This document shows positions 15,323-24,072 of a stretch of DNA of 64,000 bases, in pieces. Location of the stretch: contig NZ_BAVQ01000083.1 of NCBI RefSeq assembly GCF_000524475.1, forward strand, positions 1 through 64,000, written 5' to 3'. Each line of letters begins with the position of its first letter. Position 1 is the stretch's first letter. The DNA comes from Tomitella biformata AHU 1821. Lineage in GTDB: Bacteria; Actinomycetota; Actinomycetes; Mycobacteriales; Mycobacteriaceae. A program made the position numbers and the translations under genes. The notes beneath the pieces were generated by a model. It was not told the origin of the DNA, made no database searches, and saw only the letters and a list, made by a program, of their open reading frames with translations.

Positions 15323-17260
15323 TCACGCGTCGATGAAGTCGTACACAGCGTGCTTGGCGCCGCCGGAGAGGCGCTCGAAGCCGGGGCCGCGGTCGAAGAA
15401 CGGCTCGCTGCCGTCGCGCTCATTGCGCATCGCAGCGCGCAGCGAGTCGCTGGCGTCCTCGTCGGCGACAGGATGGTCACCGTCGAGCAGGATCACGCCG
15501 TAGTCGTTGCGTGCGCCCTCACGGGAGACCTTGTGCCACAGCACATCCCGAACCACCTCGGCGATCGGCCGGTCGAGGGGGTCGCCCCAGCCGCCGCCGC
15601 CGGTGGTGCGGATCCGGAAGGTCTCGCCCGCCTTGATCGGCTCGGCGTCGGTGAGCGCGTCGAAGACCCGCTCGTTGGGCTCGCCCGGGTTGAGCACCAC
15701 GGAGAACGGCTGGCCGGCCTTGCCGCCCTTGACGCCCCAGCAGGCGAGGATGGAGCGGTCCGCGATGGACATGAAGTGCGCGTCCTTGAGCATCCGGATG
15801 TGCTTCTCGTAGCCGAGGCCGCCGCGGTAGCGCCCCGCGCCGCCGGAGTCCTTCGCCAGGCCCAGCTTCTCGACGATGAACGGGAAGCGGCTCTCGGTGA
15901 ACTCGGTGGGCAGGTTCCGCGAGTCCGGCACCACGTGGATGGTGTCCTCCCCGTCGGCGTAGTACCGACCGCCGGAGCCGCCGCCGAGCACCTCGCGCAT
16001 GAGGTAGGACTGGCCCTCGAAGTCCTCGCCGTAGACGCCGGTGTAGCGGATGGTCTCCTGGTCGGCGGGCATGTTGCCGTCGACGGCCTTGGCGATGGCG
16101 CCGGTGAGCACGCCGAGCAGGCGCAGGATCACGAAGGTGCGGGCGTTCGTCGGGGCCGGGAAGATCGGGGTGATCAGCGTGCCCGGCTCCGGGAACTTCA
16201 TCTCGATGAGGGGGATGATGCCCTCGTTGACGTCCAGCTCGGCCATCCGCTCCGGGGTGTCCGCGAGGCTGCGGAGCACCGGCGCGAGCCACTTCGCCAG
16301 GAAGTTGCCGTCCGAGTAGTCGCCGCAGTGGTTGATCGGGCCCTTGGCCTGGGGGCCGGTGCCGGTGAAGTCGAGGATCAGCCGCTCGCCGCCCTCGTCC
16401 TCCGGCGCGGTCTTGGTCATGGTGATCCGCTGCACGTGGAGCTGCGGCTCGTCGACGCCGTCGTGCTCGGCGTAGTCCTCCCAGGTGTAGGAGCCGACGG
16501 GGATCTTGGACAAGATCTCGCGCCGGTAGGTCTCGGTGCAGGCGTCCATGGAGGCGTCGAAGCAGGCCTCGATGGTCTCCACGCCGTAGCGCTCGAACAG
16601 CTCCGTGAGCCGGCGCGCGCCCATCAGGCACGCCGAGCACTCGGCGTCCAGGTCGGCCGCCAGCGCGTCGGGCATCCGGGAATTGCGGGTCATGATGCGC
16701 AGCGCGGCCTCGTTGGGCACGCCCTGGTCCCACAGCTTGATCGGGGGGACCATCAGGCCCTCCTCGAAGACGGTGGTGGCGCCCGAGGGCATCGAGCCCG
16801 GGCAGCAGCCGCCGATGTCGTCGTGGTGGCCGAAGGCCTGCACGAACGCCACGACCGAGGGCTCGTCGGCCCCGGGCAGCGTCGCGAAGACGGGGACGGT
16901 CACGCACAGGTCGGGCAGGTGGCCGATGCCGCCTTCGGAGAGGTACACGTCGTTGTGGAAGTAGACGTCGCCGGGCTTCATCGTCTCGATCGGGAAGTCG
17001 CGGACCACGGGCTGGACCAGCGCCGAGTAGGAGCGGCCGGTGAGCTTGCGCATGTTGCGGTCATAGATGCCGGCGCGGAAGTCGTGCGCGTCGCGGATCA
17101 TGGGGGAGCGGGAGGTGCGCGCGATGTGGGTCTCGACCTCCATCTCGACGCTGGCGAGGTAGCCGGCGACGATCTCGACGAGGACCGGGTCCGGCGTCTC
17201 GGCGTCGACCGGGGTGAGGCGGTAGGGCTTGCCGTTCACCAGATCTGTGGTCACGGTCAT
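15323..17260 (-). CDS. hyuB: hydantoinase B / oxoprolinase-type subunit
   Basis: A 645-residue HyuB subunit of the ATP-dependent hydantoinase/5-oxoprolinase/acetone-carboxylase superfamily. Family markers are VEMEVETHIARTSRSPMIRDAHDF near the N-terminus, GDVYFHNDVY, HLPDLCVTVPVF, FTGTGPQAKGPIN and TTGGGGWGDP near the C-terminus. Its ATG overlaps the hyuA stop (ATGA, 17257-17260), so the subunits are made together. HyuA phosphorylates the substrate amide or carbonyl with ATP and HyuB completes hydrolysis. In this island it may open or hydrolyse a pyrimidine-derived ring or ureide. The exact substrate is unknown. Confidence 0.85.
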   Translation of the reverse strand: MTVTTDLVNGKPYRLTPVDAETPDPVLVEIVAGYLASVEMEVETHIARTSRSPMIRDAHDFRAGIYDRNMRKLTGRSYSALVQPVVRDFPIETMKPGDVYFHNDVYLSEGGIGHLPDLCVTVPVFATLPGADEPSVVAFVQAFGHHDDIGGCCPGSMPSGATTVFEEGLMVPPIKLWDQGVPNEAALRIMTRNSRMPDALAADLDAECSACLMGARRLTELFERYGVETIEACFDASMDACTETYRREILSKIPVGSYTWEDYAEHDGVDEPQLHVQRITMTKTAPEDEGGERLILDFTGTGPQAKGPINHCGDYSDGNFLAKWLAPVLRSLADTPERMAELDVNEGIIPLIEMKFPEPGTLITPIFPAPTNARTFVILRLLGVLTGAIAKAVDGNMPADQETIRYTGVYGEDFEGQSYLMREVLGGGSGGRYYADGEDTIHVVPDSRNLPTEFTESRFPFIVEKLGLAKDSGGAGRYRGGLGYEKHIRMLKDAHFMSIADRSILACWGVKGGKAGQPFSVVLNPGEPNERVFDALTDAEPIKAGETFRIRTTGGGGWGDPLDRPIAEVVRDVLWHKVSREGARNDYGVILLDGDHPVADEDASDSLRAAMRNERDGSEPFFDRGPGFERLSGGAKHAVYDFIDA

Positions 17261-19365
17261 GACTGCGCTCCGTTCGTGGCGATGAGGTCCTTGCTGATGC
17301 GGATGTTCCCGTAGGTGTCCATGTGTGCGGTGAACCCGGGGTGCACCGGCACTGTGGAGCTGAACTCCTCGATCACGGCGGGGCCGGCGAGGATGTCGTC
17401 CGAGCCCATCAGCGCGCGGTCGTAGACAGCCGTCTCGAGCCAGCCGTCGAAGTAGCCCTGGCGGGTGCCTGTGCGCGCGTGCTCCGCGCCGCGGCCCTTG
17501 GGGACCTGCGGGATCTCCGGGCGCTTGATCGGGCCGATGCCGCTGACCCGCAGGTTGACCCACTCGACGTACTGGGTGGGGTCGCCGCGGAAGTCATAGC
17601 CGTAGAGCTCGCGGTGCGCCACGTGGAAGGCCTCCGCAGTGTCGTCGATGATCTGCTGGGTGACGGGGCCCTCCCCGACGGGCACCCGCACCTCGAAGGC
17701 CTGCCCGAGGTAGCGCAGGTCCGCCGTGCGCTGGTAGCGCCGCTCGTCGGGGCCGAAGCCCTCCTCGACCAGGGCGGTCTCGGCCTCGCCCGCGAGCGAG
17801 TCCATCTCCGCCTGCAGGTCCTCGCAGCGCAGCCGCTCGTGGCGGGTGACGTTGGTCTGCACGTAGTCGTTGCGCACGTCCACGGTCAGCAGCCCGAACG
17901 CCGAGACGTTGCCGGGGTTGGCCGGGACGAGCACGCCCTTGAGGTTGAGGATGTCGATCAGCCGGCAGGCGAGCAGCGAGCCGGAGCCGCCGAAGGTGAC
18001 CAGGGTGAAGTCGCGGACGTCGAGGCCGCGTTGGACGGAGATCTGGCGCAGCGCGTTGGCCTGGTTCCAGGCCGAGACCTCCAGGATGCCGGTGGCGCAG
18101 GCTTCCATTTCCAGGCCCAGCGTGTGCGCGAGCTCGGTGACGCCCTTGCGGGCCAGCTCGGTGTCGAGGGGGATCTCGCCGCCGAGCAGGTGCGGGGGGA
18201 TGCGGCCGAGCAGCACGTGAGCGTCGGTGATGGTGGCGTCGTTGCCGCCGTTGCCGTAGCACATTGGGCCGGGATCGGCGCCTGCAGACTGGGGGCCGAC
18301 GCGCAGCGTGCCCTCGGGCGTCATCCAGGCGATGGAGCCGCCGCCGGCGCCGACGGTGACGACGTCGATCATCGGGATCTTCGAGGGGTAGTTGCCCACC
18401 CGGCCCTCGGTGGTCAGCGCGGGGTCACCCTGGACCACCACGGTGACGTCGGTGGAGGTGCCGCCGCCGTCGCAGGTCAGGACATGCTCCACGCCCGCCA
18501 CGCTGGCGACCATGGCCGCGCCCAGCGCGCCTGCCGCCGGCCCGGACAGGACCGTCGTGATCGGCTGGTGCACAACCTCTTTGGCGGAGAGGACACCGCC
18601 GTTGGACTTCATCAGGTAGAACGGGATCTCGCGGGTGGCGCCGTCGGCGGTGGCCGAGAACTGGCGCAGGCCGGTGGAGATGTTGGTGACGTAGTCGCGG
18701 ATGTTCGGCTTGACCGACGCGTCGACGAGCGTGGTGATCGAGCGCTCGTACTCGCGGTACTCGCGGAGCACCTCGCTCGAGATGCTGATGGTGGCCTCGG
18801 GGAACTCCTCGAGGATGATCTCGCGGACGCGGCGCTCATGGAGCGGGTTCGCGTAGGAGTGCATCAGGCAGATGCCGAGCGTGTGGATCCCGTTGTCGCG
18901 GAAGAACCGGGCCGCCGCGCGAGCGTCCTCCTCGACGAGGGGGCGGATCTCGTTGCCCTGGTAGTCAAGGCGGCCGCCGACGGTGCGGACCTTGTCAGCG
19001 GAGACGATGCGGTCCGGCTTGACCCAGAAGTACGAGTTGCCGTAGCCGTCCGGCACGGACTGGCGGGCGATCTCGAGCACGTGCCCGTAGCCCTCGGTGG
19101 CGATGAAGCCGAGGTTGCCGACCTTGCCCTCGAGGAGCTTGTTGGTCGCGACGGTGGTGCCGTGGCTGACGGCCGTCAGGGCCTCGCCATTGACGCCCAT
19201 CTGCTTGAGGACCTTGTCGATGCCGGCCAGGAAACCCTCGGCGGGGTCGGCGGGCGTCGACGGCGTCTTGGTGGTGACCATCTCGCCGGACTCTTCGTCC
19301 ACCGCCACCACGTCAGTGAACGTCCCGCCGGTGTCGATGCCGACCCGAATCTTTCTGGACTCCAT
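17257..19365 (-). CDS. hyuA: hydantoinase A / oxoprolinase-type ATPase subunit
   Basis: A 702-residue HyuA subunit with the N-terminal actin-like ATPase motif GIDTGGTFTDVV, VSHGTTVATNKLLEG, VLSGPAAGALGA, DGGGTSTDVT and VTVGAGGGSIAW. The hydantoinase A core is followed by the usual C-terminal domain ending in HPGFTAHMD. Length matches the family. AAGGAGG stands before the ATG at 19365, the strongest ribosome site in the island. It heads a hyuA-hyuB-nmrA transcript. Known relatives hydrolyse N-methylhydantoin, 5-oxoproline or caprolactam, or carboxylate ketones, always with ATP. Which applies here is open. Confidence 0.87.
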   Translation of the reverse strand: MESRKIRVGIDTGGTFTDVVAVDEESGEMVTTKTPSTPADPAEGFLAGIDKVLKQMGVNGEALTAVSHGTTVATNKLLEGKVGNLGFIATEGYGHVLEIARQSVPDGYGNSYFWVKPDRIVSADKVRTVGGRLDYQGNEIRPLVEEDARAAARFFRDNGIHTLGICLMHSYANPLHERRVREIILEEFPEATISISSEVLREYREYERSITTLVDASVKPNIRDYVTNISTGLRQFSATADGATREIPFYLMKSNGGVLSAKEVVHQPITTVLSGPAAGALGAAMVASVAGVEHVLTCDGGGTSTDVTVVVQGDPALTTEGRVGNYPSKIPMIDVVTVGAGGGSIAWMTPEGTLRVGPQSAGADPGPMCYGNGGNDATITDAHVLLGRIPPHLLGGEIPLDTELARKGVTELAHTLGLEMEACATGILEVSAWNQANALRQISVQRGLDVRDFTLVTFGGSGSLLACRLIDILNLKGVLVPANPGNVSAFGLLTVDVRNDYVQTNVTRHERLRCEDLQAEMDSLAGEAETALVEEGFGPDERRYQRTADLRYLGQAFEVRVPVGEGPVTQQIIDDTAEAFHVAHRELYGYDFRGDPTQYVEWVNLRVSGIGPIKRPEIPQVPKGRGAEHARTGTRQGYFDGWLETAVYDRALMGSDDILAGPAVIEEFSSTVPVHPGFTAHMDTYGNIRISKDLIATNGAQS

Positions 19366-19446
19366 AAGTTCCTCCTTGGATAGCCGGCCCGAACCGGCCG
19401 TGTGAATTCATTCCACTCGTTCCCGCGGAGGTAATCGTCGTCACAT

Positions 19447-19484
19447 ATCGCCAAACTCGGGCATGGGTTTTCATGCACCCGAGT
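19447..19484. promoter_or_regulatory. candidate operator and hairpin upstream of hyuA
   Basis: ATCGCCAAACT at 19447-19457, about 80 bases before the hyuA ATG, matches the recurrent island motif. It overlaps an inverted repeat (ACTCGGG...CATG...CATG...CCCGAGT, 19455-19484) that could instead be the terminator of the vapC gene entering from the right. Both readings are possible. Confidence 0.35.
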
Positions 19485-19553
19485 TGTGGGGGAGCGGAGG
19501 CCTGGCAGGTGGCGCCGAAAGGCAATCGGCGCCTGAGTTGGCGTGCGGACCCG

Positions 19554-19931
19554 TTAGAGAAGCTGGATCGGGCATTGCAGCCCGGGTGCGTGGGCGAGGC
19601 GCGCGTCGGTGGTGAGCAGCGCGGTGGCGTCGATCGCTTCCGCGAGTGCCACGTAGGTGGCGTCGTAGGCGGACAGGTTGTGGCGCAGTGCCCACATGCG
19701 CGGCCGCAGCTGCTGCGCAGGGAAGCGTGTGAGGGTGAGCGCCAGGAATCCGTCGAACGCGGCGGCCGACTGGGCGTCGGTCAGGGCGCCGCGGCGAGCG
19801 AGGTTGCGCAGCACGTGCGTCACTTCGCTGTCGATGAGGTGCGGGGCAGCGAGTGGTTCGTGCCCGAGCGCGTCGGGGTCGAGGTCGCCGACGAGGAGCT
19901 CGACGAGGACGCCTGCGTCAACGACTTTCAC
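19554..19931 (-). CDS. vapC: VapC-type PIN-domain toxin
   Basis: A 125-residue PIN-domain ribonuclease. The acidic metal-binding residues are in place: D5 (VVDAGVLV), E36 (HLIDSEVTHVL), D90 (SAYDATYVALAE) and D109 (LLTTDARL). VapC toxins cleave tRNA or other structured RNA. The start is GTG at 19931, 9 bases after the vapB stop. The pair is wedged between coxG and hyuA and is presumably a stabilising or passenger module with no metabolic role. Confidence 0.85.
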   Translation of the reverse strand: MKVVDAGVLVELLVGDLDPDALGHEPLAAPHLIDSEVTHVLRNLARRGALTDAQSAAAFDGFLALTLTRFPAQQLRPRMWALRHNLSAYDATYVALAEAIDATALLTTDARLAHAPGLQCPIQLL

Positions 19932-19940
19932 GCGGGACCT

Positions 19941-20180
19941 TCACTTCCGGCCCTCGTCGAGCGCAGCGAGGATGGTGGCCCGGTCGACATGTCCGTGCAC
20001 CGCGTCCTGGGTGCGGCGGATGGCGGCGGCGTTATCGGCGACGACCTGCGCGCGGGTGGCGATCCCCTCAAGCTCGCGCAGCACGTACCGGGTTAGCGAT
20101 AGCCCCTGTTCGGCGGCGGCGGCGGTCAGGGCGGCGTGCACGTCCGCGGGCACATCCCGGATCTGCACAACTTTTGACAT
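19941..20180 (-). CDS. vapB: VapB-type antitoxin
   Basis: A 79-residue ribbon-helix-helix antitoxin. The N-terminus VVQIRDVPADVHAALTAAAA, then GLSLTRYVLRELE, is the DNA-binding and dimerisation fold of FitA/VapB proteins. The rest is the toxin-binding tail. It lies upstream of vapC with a 9-base gap. TATAGT at 8-13 bases before the ATG suggests a leaderless or very short-leader transcript. The palindrome at 20201-20217 is a candidate autoregulatory operator. Confidence 0.82.
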   Translation of the reverse strand: MSKVVQIRDVPADVHAALTAAAAEQGLSLTRYVLRELEGIATRAQVVADNAAAIRRTQDAVHGHVDRATILAALDEGRK

Positions 20181-20200
20181 GGCTCCACTATAACCCTCAT

Positions 20201-20217
20201 GGGTGCAGTGTGCACCC
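20201..20217. promoter_or_regulatory. palindromic operator candidate upstream of vapBC
   Basis: GGGTGCA-GTG-TGCACCC is a perfect 7-base inverted repeat located 20 bases upstream of the vapB start, just behind the putative -10 TATAGT (20188-20193, read on the minus strand). Position and symmetry suit binding by the VapBC complex. Confidence 0.5.
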
Positions 20218-20258
20218 AGCTTCTTTCGGCGCCGCGTGGCCACCTCCCCGACATGCCA

Positions 20259-20291
20259 ACGGCCGCCGCCCCGAAAGGGGACGACGGCCGT
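20259..20291 (-). terminator. hairpin terminator after coxG
   Basis: ACGGCCGCCGCCCC, GAAA loop, then GGGGACGACGGCCGT: a near-perfect GC stem with a tetraloop 20 bases past the coxG stop. It ends the coxM-coxS-coxL-coxG transcript before the vapBC module. Confidence 0.75.
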
Positions 20292-20310
20292 GGTGGCTAC
20301 GGGAGGCAGG

Positions 20311-20967
20311 CTATCGCGGGCAGCGCCGCCAGCTGAGGAGCCCGCCAACGAGCACCCCGGAGAGGGCGATGCCGGCGCCGACGGCCGCGGCCACCAGCAG
20401 CGACTGCTGCGAGGCGGGAGCTGCGGCGGCTGTTGCGGGGGCGGGGGTCGCCAGGCCGGCGACTGCGGCCTCGACATCTGCGGCAATGGACTCGGCCACG
20501 GCCGCGAGCGCCGCCGGGGCCTCGGGGATGCCGTGGTCGATGACCTTGCCGAGCTCCTTGAAGAACACGCCCGCCATCTTCTTGGCGACGCCGGTGATCA
20601 TCCGCTGGCCGACGCCGCCGACCATGCCGCCGACCACTGCGTCCGCGTCGTAGGTCAGCAGGGTGCCGCCCTCGTGGGCCTCCAGCCGCACGGTGACATC
20701 GGCGGTGACCGTGCCCGGCGCGCCCGATCCGGAGGCCGTCATCACGAAGGACTCCGGCCGGTTCTGCTGGGAGAGCTTCACCTCGCCGTCGTAGGTGCCC
20801 TTGATGGCGGCGACTCCGGCGATGACCGAGAGCTTGTAGTGGTTGTCGGTGACCTGCTCCAGGGACTGCACGCCCGGGATGGTGGCGGCGAGGACTCGGC
20901 CGTCCTGCAGGTTGTCGTAGACGACCTCGGGCGGCGCGGTCAGCTGCGCGGTGCCTGCGATTCTCAT
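20311..20967 (-). CDS. coxG: CoxG-like SRPBCC protein with C-terminal membrane anchor
   Basis: A 218-residue protein. Residues 1-145 form a CoxG/SRPBCC lipid-binding domain (AQLTAPPEVVYDNLQD, ATIPGVQSLE and GVGQRMITGVAKKMAGVFF). An Ala/Pro-rich linker (about 165-187) leads to one C-terminal hydrophobic span ending in WRRCPR. CoxG-type proteins recruit CO-dehydrogenase-family Mo enzymes to the membrane and have been linked to quinone delivery. Here it would couple the Mo-hydroxylase to the respiratory chain. The start overlaps the coxL stop (ATGA, 20964-20967). Confidence 0.8.
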   Translation of the reverse strand: MRIAGTAQLTAPPEVVYDNLQDGRVLAATIPGVQSLEQVTDNHYKLSVIAGVAAIKGTYDGEVKLSQQNRPESFVMTASGSGAPGTVTADVTVRLEAHEGGTLLTYDADAVVGGMVGGVGQRMITGVAKKMAGVFFKELGKVIDHGIPEAPAALAAVAESIAADVEAAVAGLATPAPATAAAAPASQQSLLVAAAVGAGIALSGVLVGGLLSWRRCPR

Positions 20968-23435
20968 TGCTTCTCCTCGGTGTCGGCGGCGTGGGCCAGC
21001 CGGAGTTCATATAGTTCGGACGGGGAAATGGGCATGCGCAAGATGGGGAAGCCCTCGGCGTCCTCGATCGCGGCGGCGATGGCGGCGGATGTCGGGATGA
21101 CGCCCGCCTCGCCGGCGCCCTTCATGCCCAGGGGGTTGAGCGTGGACGGGGTGACGGTGTGGTCGATCTCGATCTCTTCGGGGACCTCGGTGACGAAGGG
21201 CATCAGGAAATCCATGAACGATGCGTTGAGCATCTGCCCGTGCTCGTCGTAGACGATCCGCTCATACAGCGCGCCGCCGATGCCCTGTGCGACGCCGCCG
21301 TGGATCTGCCCCTCCACGATCCGGGGGTTGATCACGTTGCCGCAGTCGTGGATCACGGCGTAGCGCTCCACATGGATCTCCGCGGTGACCGGGTCGGTCT
21401 CAACGATCGCGGCGTGGATGCCGGAGGCGAACGTCGAGCGCGGCGGCGAGTAGTAGCCGGTGGCCTCGAGGCCGGGTGCCTCCCCGTCGCGGATCGGCGG
21501 AATAGACATGTCGGTGACGGGCTTCGCGAATCCTGTTGCGGCCCTGGACTCCTTGTCGAACGCGTAGCGCAGGGGGTTGGACAGCACCGCGACGGTGGCC
21601 AGCGAGAGCGAGGTGCCGTCGGCGCCGGGGACGGTGCCGATCTTGCAGACGTGGCCGCCGCGCAGCTCGAGCTCGGCCGGGTCGAGGTCGAGGGTCTCGC
21701 CGGTGATCTTCTTGGCCTTCTCCGCCACCATCTGCGCCGCCACGTGGAACGCGGAGCCGGACATCACGGCCCCGCGGGACGCGAAGGTGCCGACGGCGTA
21801 GCCGAATCGGCGGGTGTCGCCGGTGACGATCTCGATATCGGACATCGGCACGCCGAGGTCGTCGGCGATGATCTGCGCGAATGAGGTCTGGTGCCCCTGG
21901 CCCTGGGTGGTCAGGCCGGTGGCGCCCTTGATCTTGCCGGACGTCTCGATCAGCACATGTGCGCCCTCGTAGGGGCCGGGGCCGGTGCCCTCGACGTATG
22001 CGCCGACCCCGATGCCGACGGTGCGGCCCTCCTCGGCGGCCTGCCTCTTGTACTCGGGGAACCCATCCCAGTCGATGAGCTTCTTCAGCTTGTCCAGCCC
22101 GGCCTGGTAGCTGCCGGAGTCGTAGATCAGGGGGCGGCCGTCTTGGAAGGTCAGGTGGAAATCGTAGGGGAACTCGTCGGGCCTGATGAAGTTGTGCTCG
22201 CGGACCGTCAGCACGTCCTTGCCGAGGTGCTTGGCGATGGCGTCCATGGAGCGCTCCATCGCGAACACGGCCTGGGGCCGACCGGCGCCGCGGTACGGGG
22301 TGACGATCACCGTGTTGGTGTACAGCGAGTACGCGTTGACCCGGAACGAGACCGGCTTGTACGGGCCCAGCACCTGGGTGGCGGTGTTGATCATGCAGAT
22401 GATCCCGTACGGCAGGTACGCGCCGTTGTCGTGCCAGAACGTGAAGTCGAAGGCGAGCAGGCGGCCGTCGTCGTCGAAGCCGACGGTGACCTCCTGCAGC
22501 TGCCCGCGCTCGTGGGCGCTGGAGATGAAGTGCTCGCGGCGGTCCTCGGTCCACTTGACCTCGCAGGAGATGCCGGCCCGGCCGAGCTTGCGCGCGGCCC
22601 ACGTGACCATGACCTCCTCGGGCCACGGGTGCATGATCTTGGCGCCGAACCCGCCGCCGACGTCGGGCGCGATGCAGTGCACCTTGTTCAGTGCCATCCC
22701 GAGCCGGGCGGCGATCGCGGCGCGGGCCGAGGTGGACGTCTGCGTGGACGTCCAGAACGTCAGCGCGTCCTCGTCGTCGTCCCAGCGGGCGAAGACGCCC
22801 TTGCCCTCCATGGGCATGGACGCGGAGCGCTCGATGTCCAGCTCCAAGGTGAGGGTGTGCGGGGCCTTGGCGAGCTCGGCGTCGATGTCCCCGAAGCCGT
22901 GGTGCAGGTGCGCCGCCACGTTGTCCGGGACGTCGGCGTGCACGGCGCGCTCCGCGCGTCGGGCGGTCTCGATGCCGACGACGGGGAGCAGCTGGTCATA
23001 GGTGACATTGATCAGCGCGCAGGCGTCCTCCGCGATGTAGCGACTGGTGGCCACCACCATCACGATGGCCTCACCCACGTGGTTGACCTCGTCCTTGGCC
23101 AGGGGATAGCCGTTGCGCGGGGCGATGATCGCCGGGTGCGGGATGAGCAGCGGGAGGCACTCGGCGAGCTCCTCGGAGTCCGCGGCGATGTCCTCATAGG
23201 TGTACACGGCGTGCACGCCCGGGAGCTCTAGGGCCGCGTCGATGTCGATGTCGACGATGCGCGCGTGGCCGTAGGGGGAGCGCACGAAGGCTCCGATCAG
23301 CGCGCCGTGCCCGAGGTCGTCGAGGTACTTGCCCTTGCCGCTGAGCAGCCGGTTGTCCTCGGAGCGGGGGATGGGCTTGCCGAATAGGGGCTCGGACGCG
23401 GTGGTGGTGGGGGTGTCTGTCTGCTGGGTGCTCAC
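20964..23435 (-). CDS. molybdenum hydroxylase large subunit (candidate uracil dehydrogenase)
   Basis: An 823-residue large subunit of the xanthine dehydrogenase/CO dehydrogenase family, binding Mo-cytosine-dinucleotide cofactor. APDVGGGFGAKI (256-267) and the catalytic Glu in KGAGEAG (E776) are present. The active-site loop is PYRGAGRP (380-387), the form II type. The CO-oxidising form I loop (AYxCSFR) is absent, so it is not a true CO dehydrogenase. Relatives hydroxylate N-heterocycles. Uracil to barbiturate is the reaction required by the barbiturase next door. The GTG start overlaps the coxS stop. Direct evidence for the substrate is lacking. Confidence 0.85.
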   Translation of the reverse strand: MSTQQTDTPTTTASEPLFGKPIPRSEDNRLLSGKGKYLDDLGHGALIGAFVRSPYGHARIVDIDIDAALELPGVHAVYTYEDIAADSEELAECLPLLIPHPAIIAPRNGYPLAKDEVNHVGEAIVMVVATSRYIAEDACALINVTYDQLLPVVGIETARRAERAVHADVPDNVAAHLHHGFGDIDAELAKAPHTLTLELDIERSASMPMEGKGVFARWDDDEDALTFWTSTQTSTSARAAIAARLGMALNKVHCIAPDVGGGFGAKIMHPWPEEVMVTWAARKLGRAGISCEVKWTEDRREHFISSAHERGQLQEVTVGFDDDGRLLAFDFTFWHDNGAYLPYGIICMINTATQVLGPYKPVSFRVNAYSLYTNTVIVTPYRGAGRPQAVFAMERSMDAIAKHLGKDVLTVREHNFIRPDEFPYDFHLTFQDGRPLIYDSGSYQAGLDKLKKLIDWDGFPEYKRQAAEEGRTVGIGVGAYVEGTGPGPYEGAHVLIETSGKIKGATGLTTQGQGHQTSFAQIIADDLGVPMSDIEIVTGDTRRFGYAVGTFASRGAVMSGSAFHVAAQMVAEKAKKITGETLDLDPAELELRGGHVCKIGTVPGADGTSLSLATVAVLSNPLRYAFDKESRAATGFAKPVTDMSIPPIRDGEAPGLEATGYYSPPRSTFASGIHAAIVETDPVTAEIHVERYAVIHDCGNVINPRIVEGQIHGGVAQGIGGALYERIVYDEHGQMLNASFMDFLMPFVTEVPEEIEIDHTVTPSTLNPLGMKGAGEAGVIPTSAAIAAAIEDAEGFPILRMPISPSELYELRLAHAADTEEKQ

Positions 23436-24070
23436 AGCTTGGACCCCCGGCCGCCGACGGGGTTGGTGGTGCCGCGGACCTTCGCGTCGAGGGAGGCCCG
23501 GCTGGACTCGTCGTCCTGGCCGAGGGGGGACTCGCCGGCCCGCTCGCGGGTGATCTCCGCGGCGCGCAGCACGGACGCCTTGATGTTCTGGTAGCCGGTG
23601 CACCGGCACAGGTTGCCGGCGATGGCCTCGGTGGCCTCCGCGCGGGTGGGGTTGGGGTTCTCCTTGATGAACGCGGCGATCGTGGTGACGAAACCTGGTG
23701 TGCAGAAACCACATTGGAGGCCGTGGCAGTCCTTGAAGGCCTGCTGGACCGGGTGCAGGGTGCCGTCCGGCTCAACGAGGCCCTCGACTGTGGTGACCGA
23801 GCGGCCCTCCAGGCTGGCAGCGAGCATCAGGCAGGAGCGGATGGGCTTGCCGTCGAGCAGCACGGTGCACGCGCCGCACACCCCGTGCTCGCAGCCGACA
23901 TGGGTGCCGGTCTTGCGCAGGTGGTGGCGGATGGCGTCGGAGACGAGGGTGCGCGAGGGCAGCACCACCGTCTGCGTGACCTCGTTGAGGGTGAAGGTCA
24001 CCGCGACGTGCTGTTCGCCCGTCTCGGACTGCAGCTCGGCGAGCTGGTCCTCGATGTTCTTGGTGGGCAC
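23432..24070 (-). CDS. molybdenum hydroxylase 2Fe-2S subunit
   Basis: A 212-residue iron-sulfur subunit with both clusters. C60, C65, C68 and C80 belong to the plant-type ferredoxin site (GCEHGVCGACTVLLDG). C120, C123, C155 and C157 belong to the helical [2Fe-2S] domain (CGFCTPG and LCRCTGY). Electrons pass from the Mo centre through these clusters to FAD on the medium subunit. The start is GTG at 24070 behind GAAAGGA, 2 bases after the coxM stop. The 45-residue polar C-terminal extension after the family core is unusual. Confidence 0.9.
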   Translation of the reverse strand: MPTKNIEDQLAELQSETGEQHVAVTFTLNEVTQTVVLPSRTLVSDAIRHHLRKTGTHVGCEHGVCGACTVLLDGKPIRSCLMLAASLEGRSVTTVEGLVEPDGTLHPVQQAFKDCHGLQCGFCTPGFVTTIAAFIKENPNPTRAEATEAIAGNLCRCTGYQNIKASVLRAAEITRERAGESPLGQDDESSRASLDAKVRGTTNPVGGRGSKL

Positions 24071-24072
24071 CG

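Noticed and set aside
13255-19383. Very long plus-strand open frames (627, 737 and 686 codons) opposite pucR, hyuB and hyuA
   Set aside because: These are antisense shadows caused by high GC at third positions. They have repetitive Val/Gly/Asp/Arg composition and no recognisable domain.
20964-23435. Aerobic CO dehydrogenase (form I)
   Set aside because: The catalytic loop is PYRGAGRP and not the CO-specific Cys loop, and the neighbours concern nucleobases.
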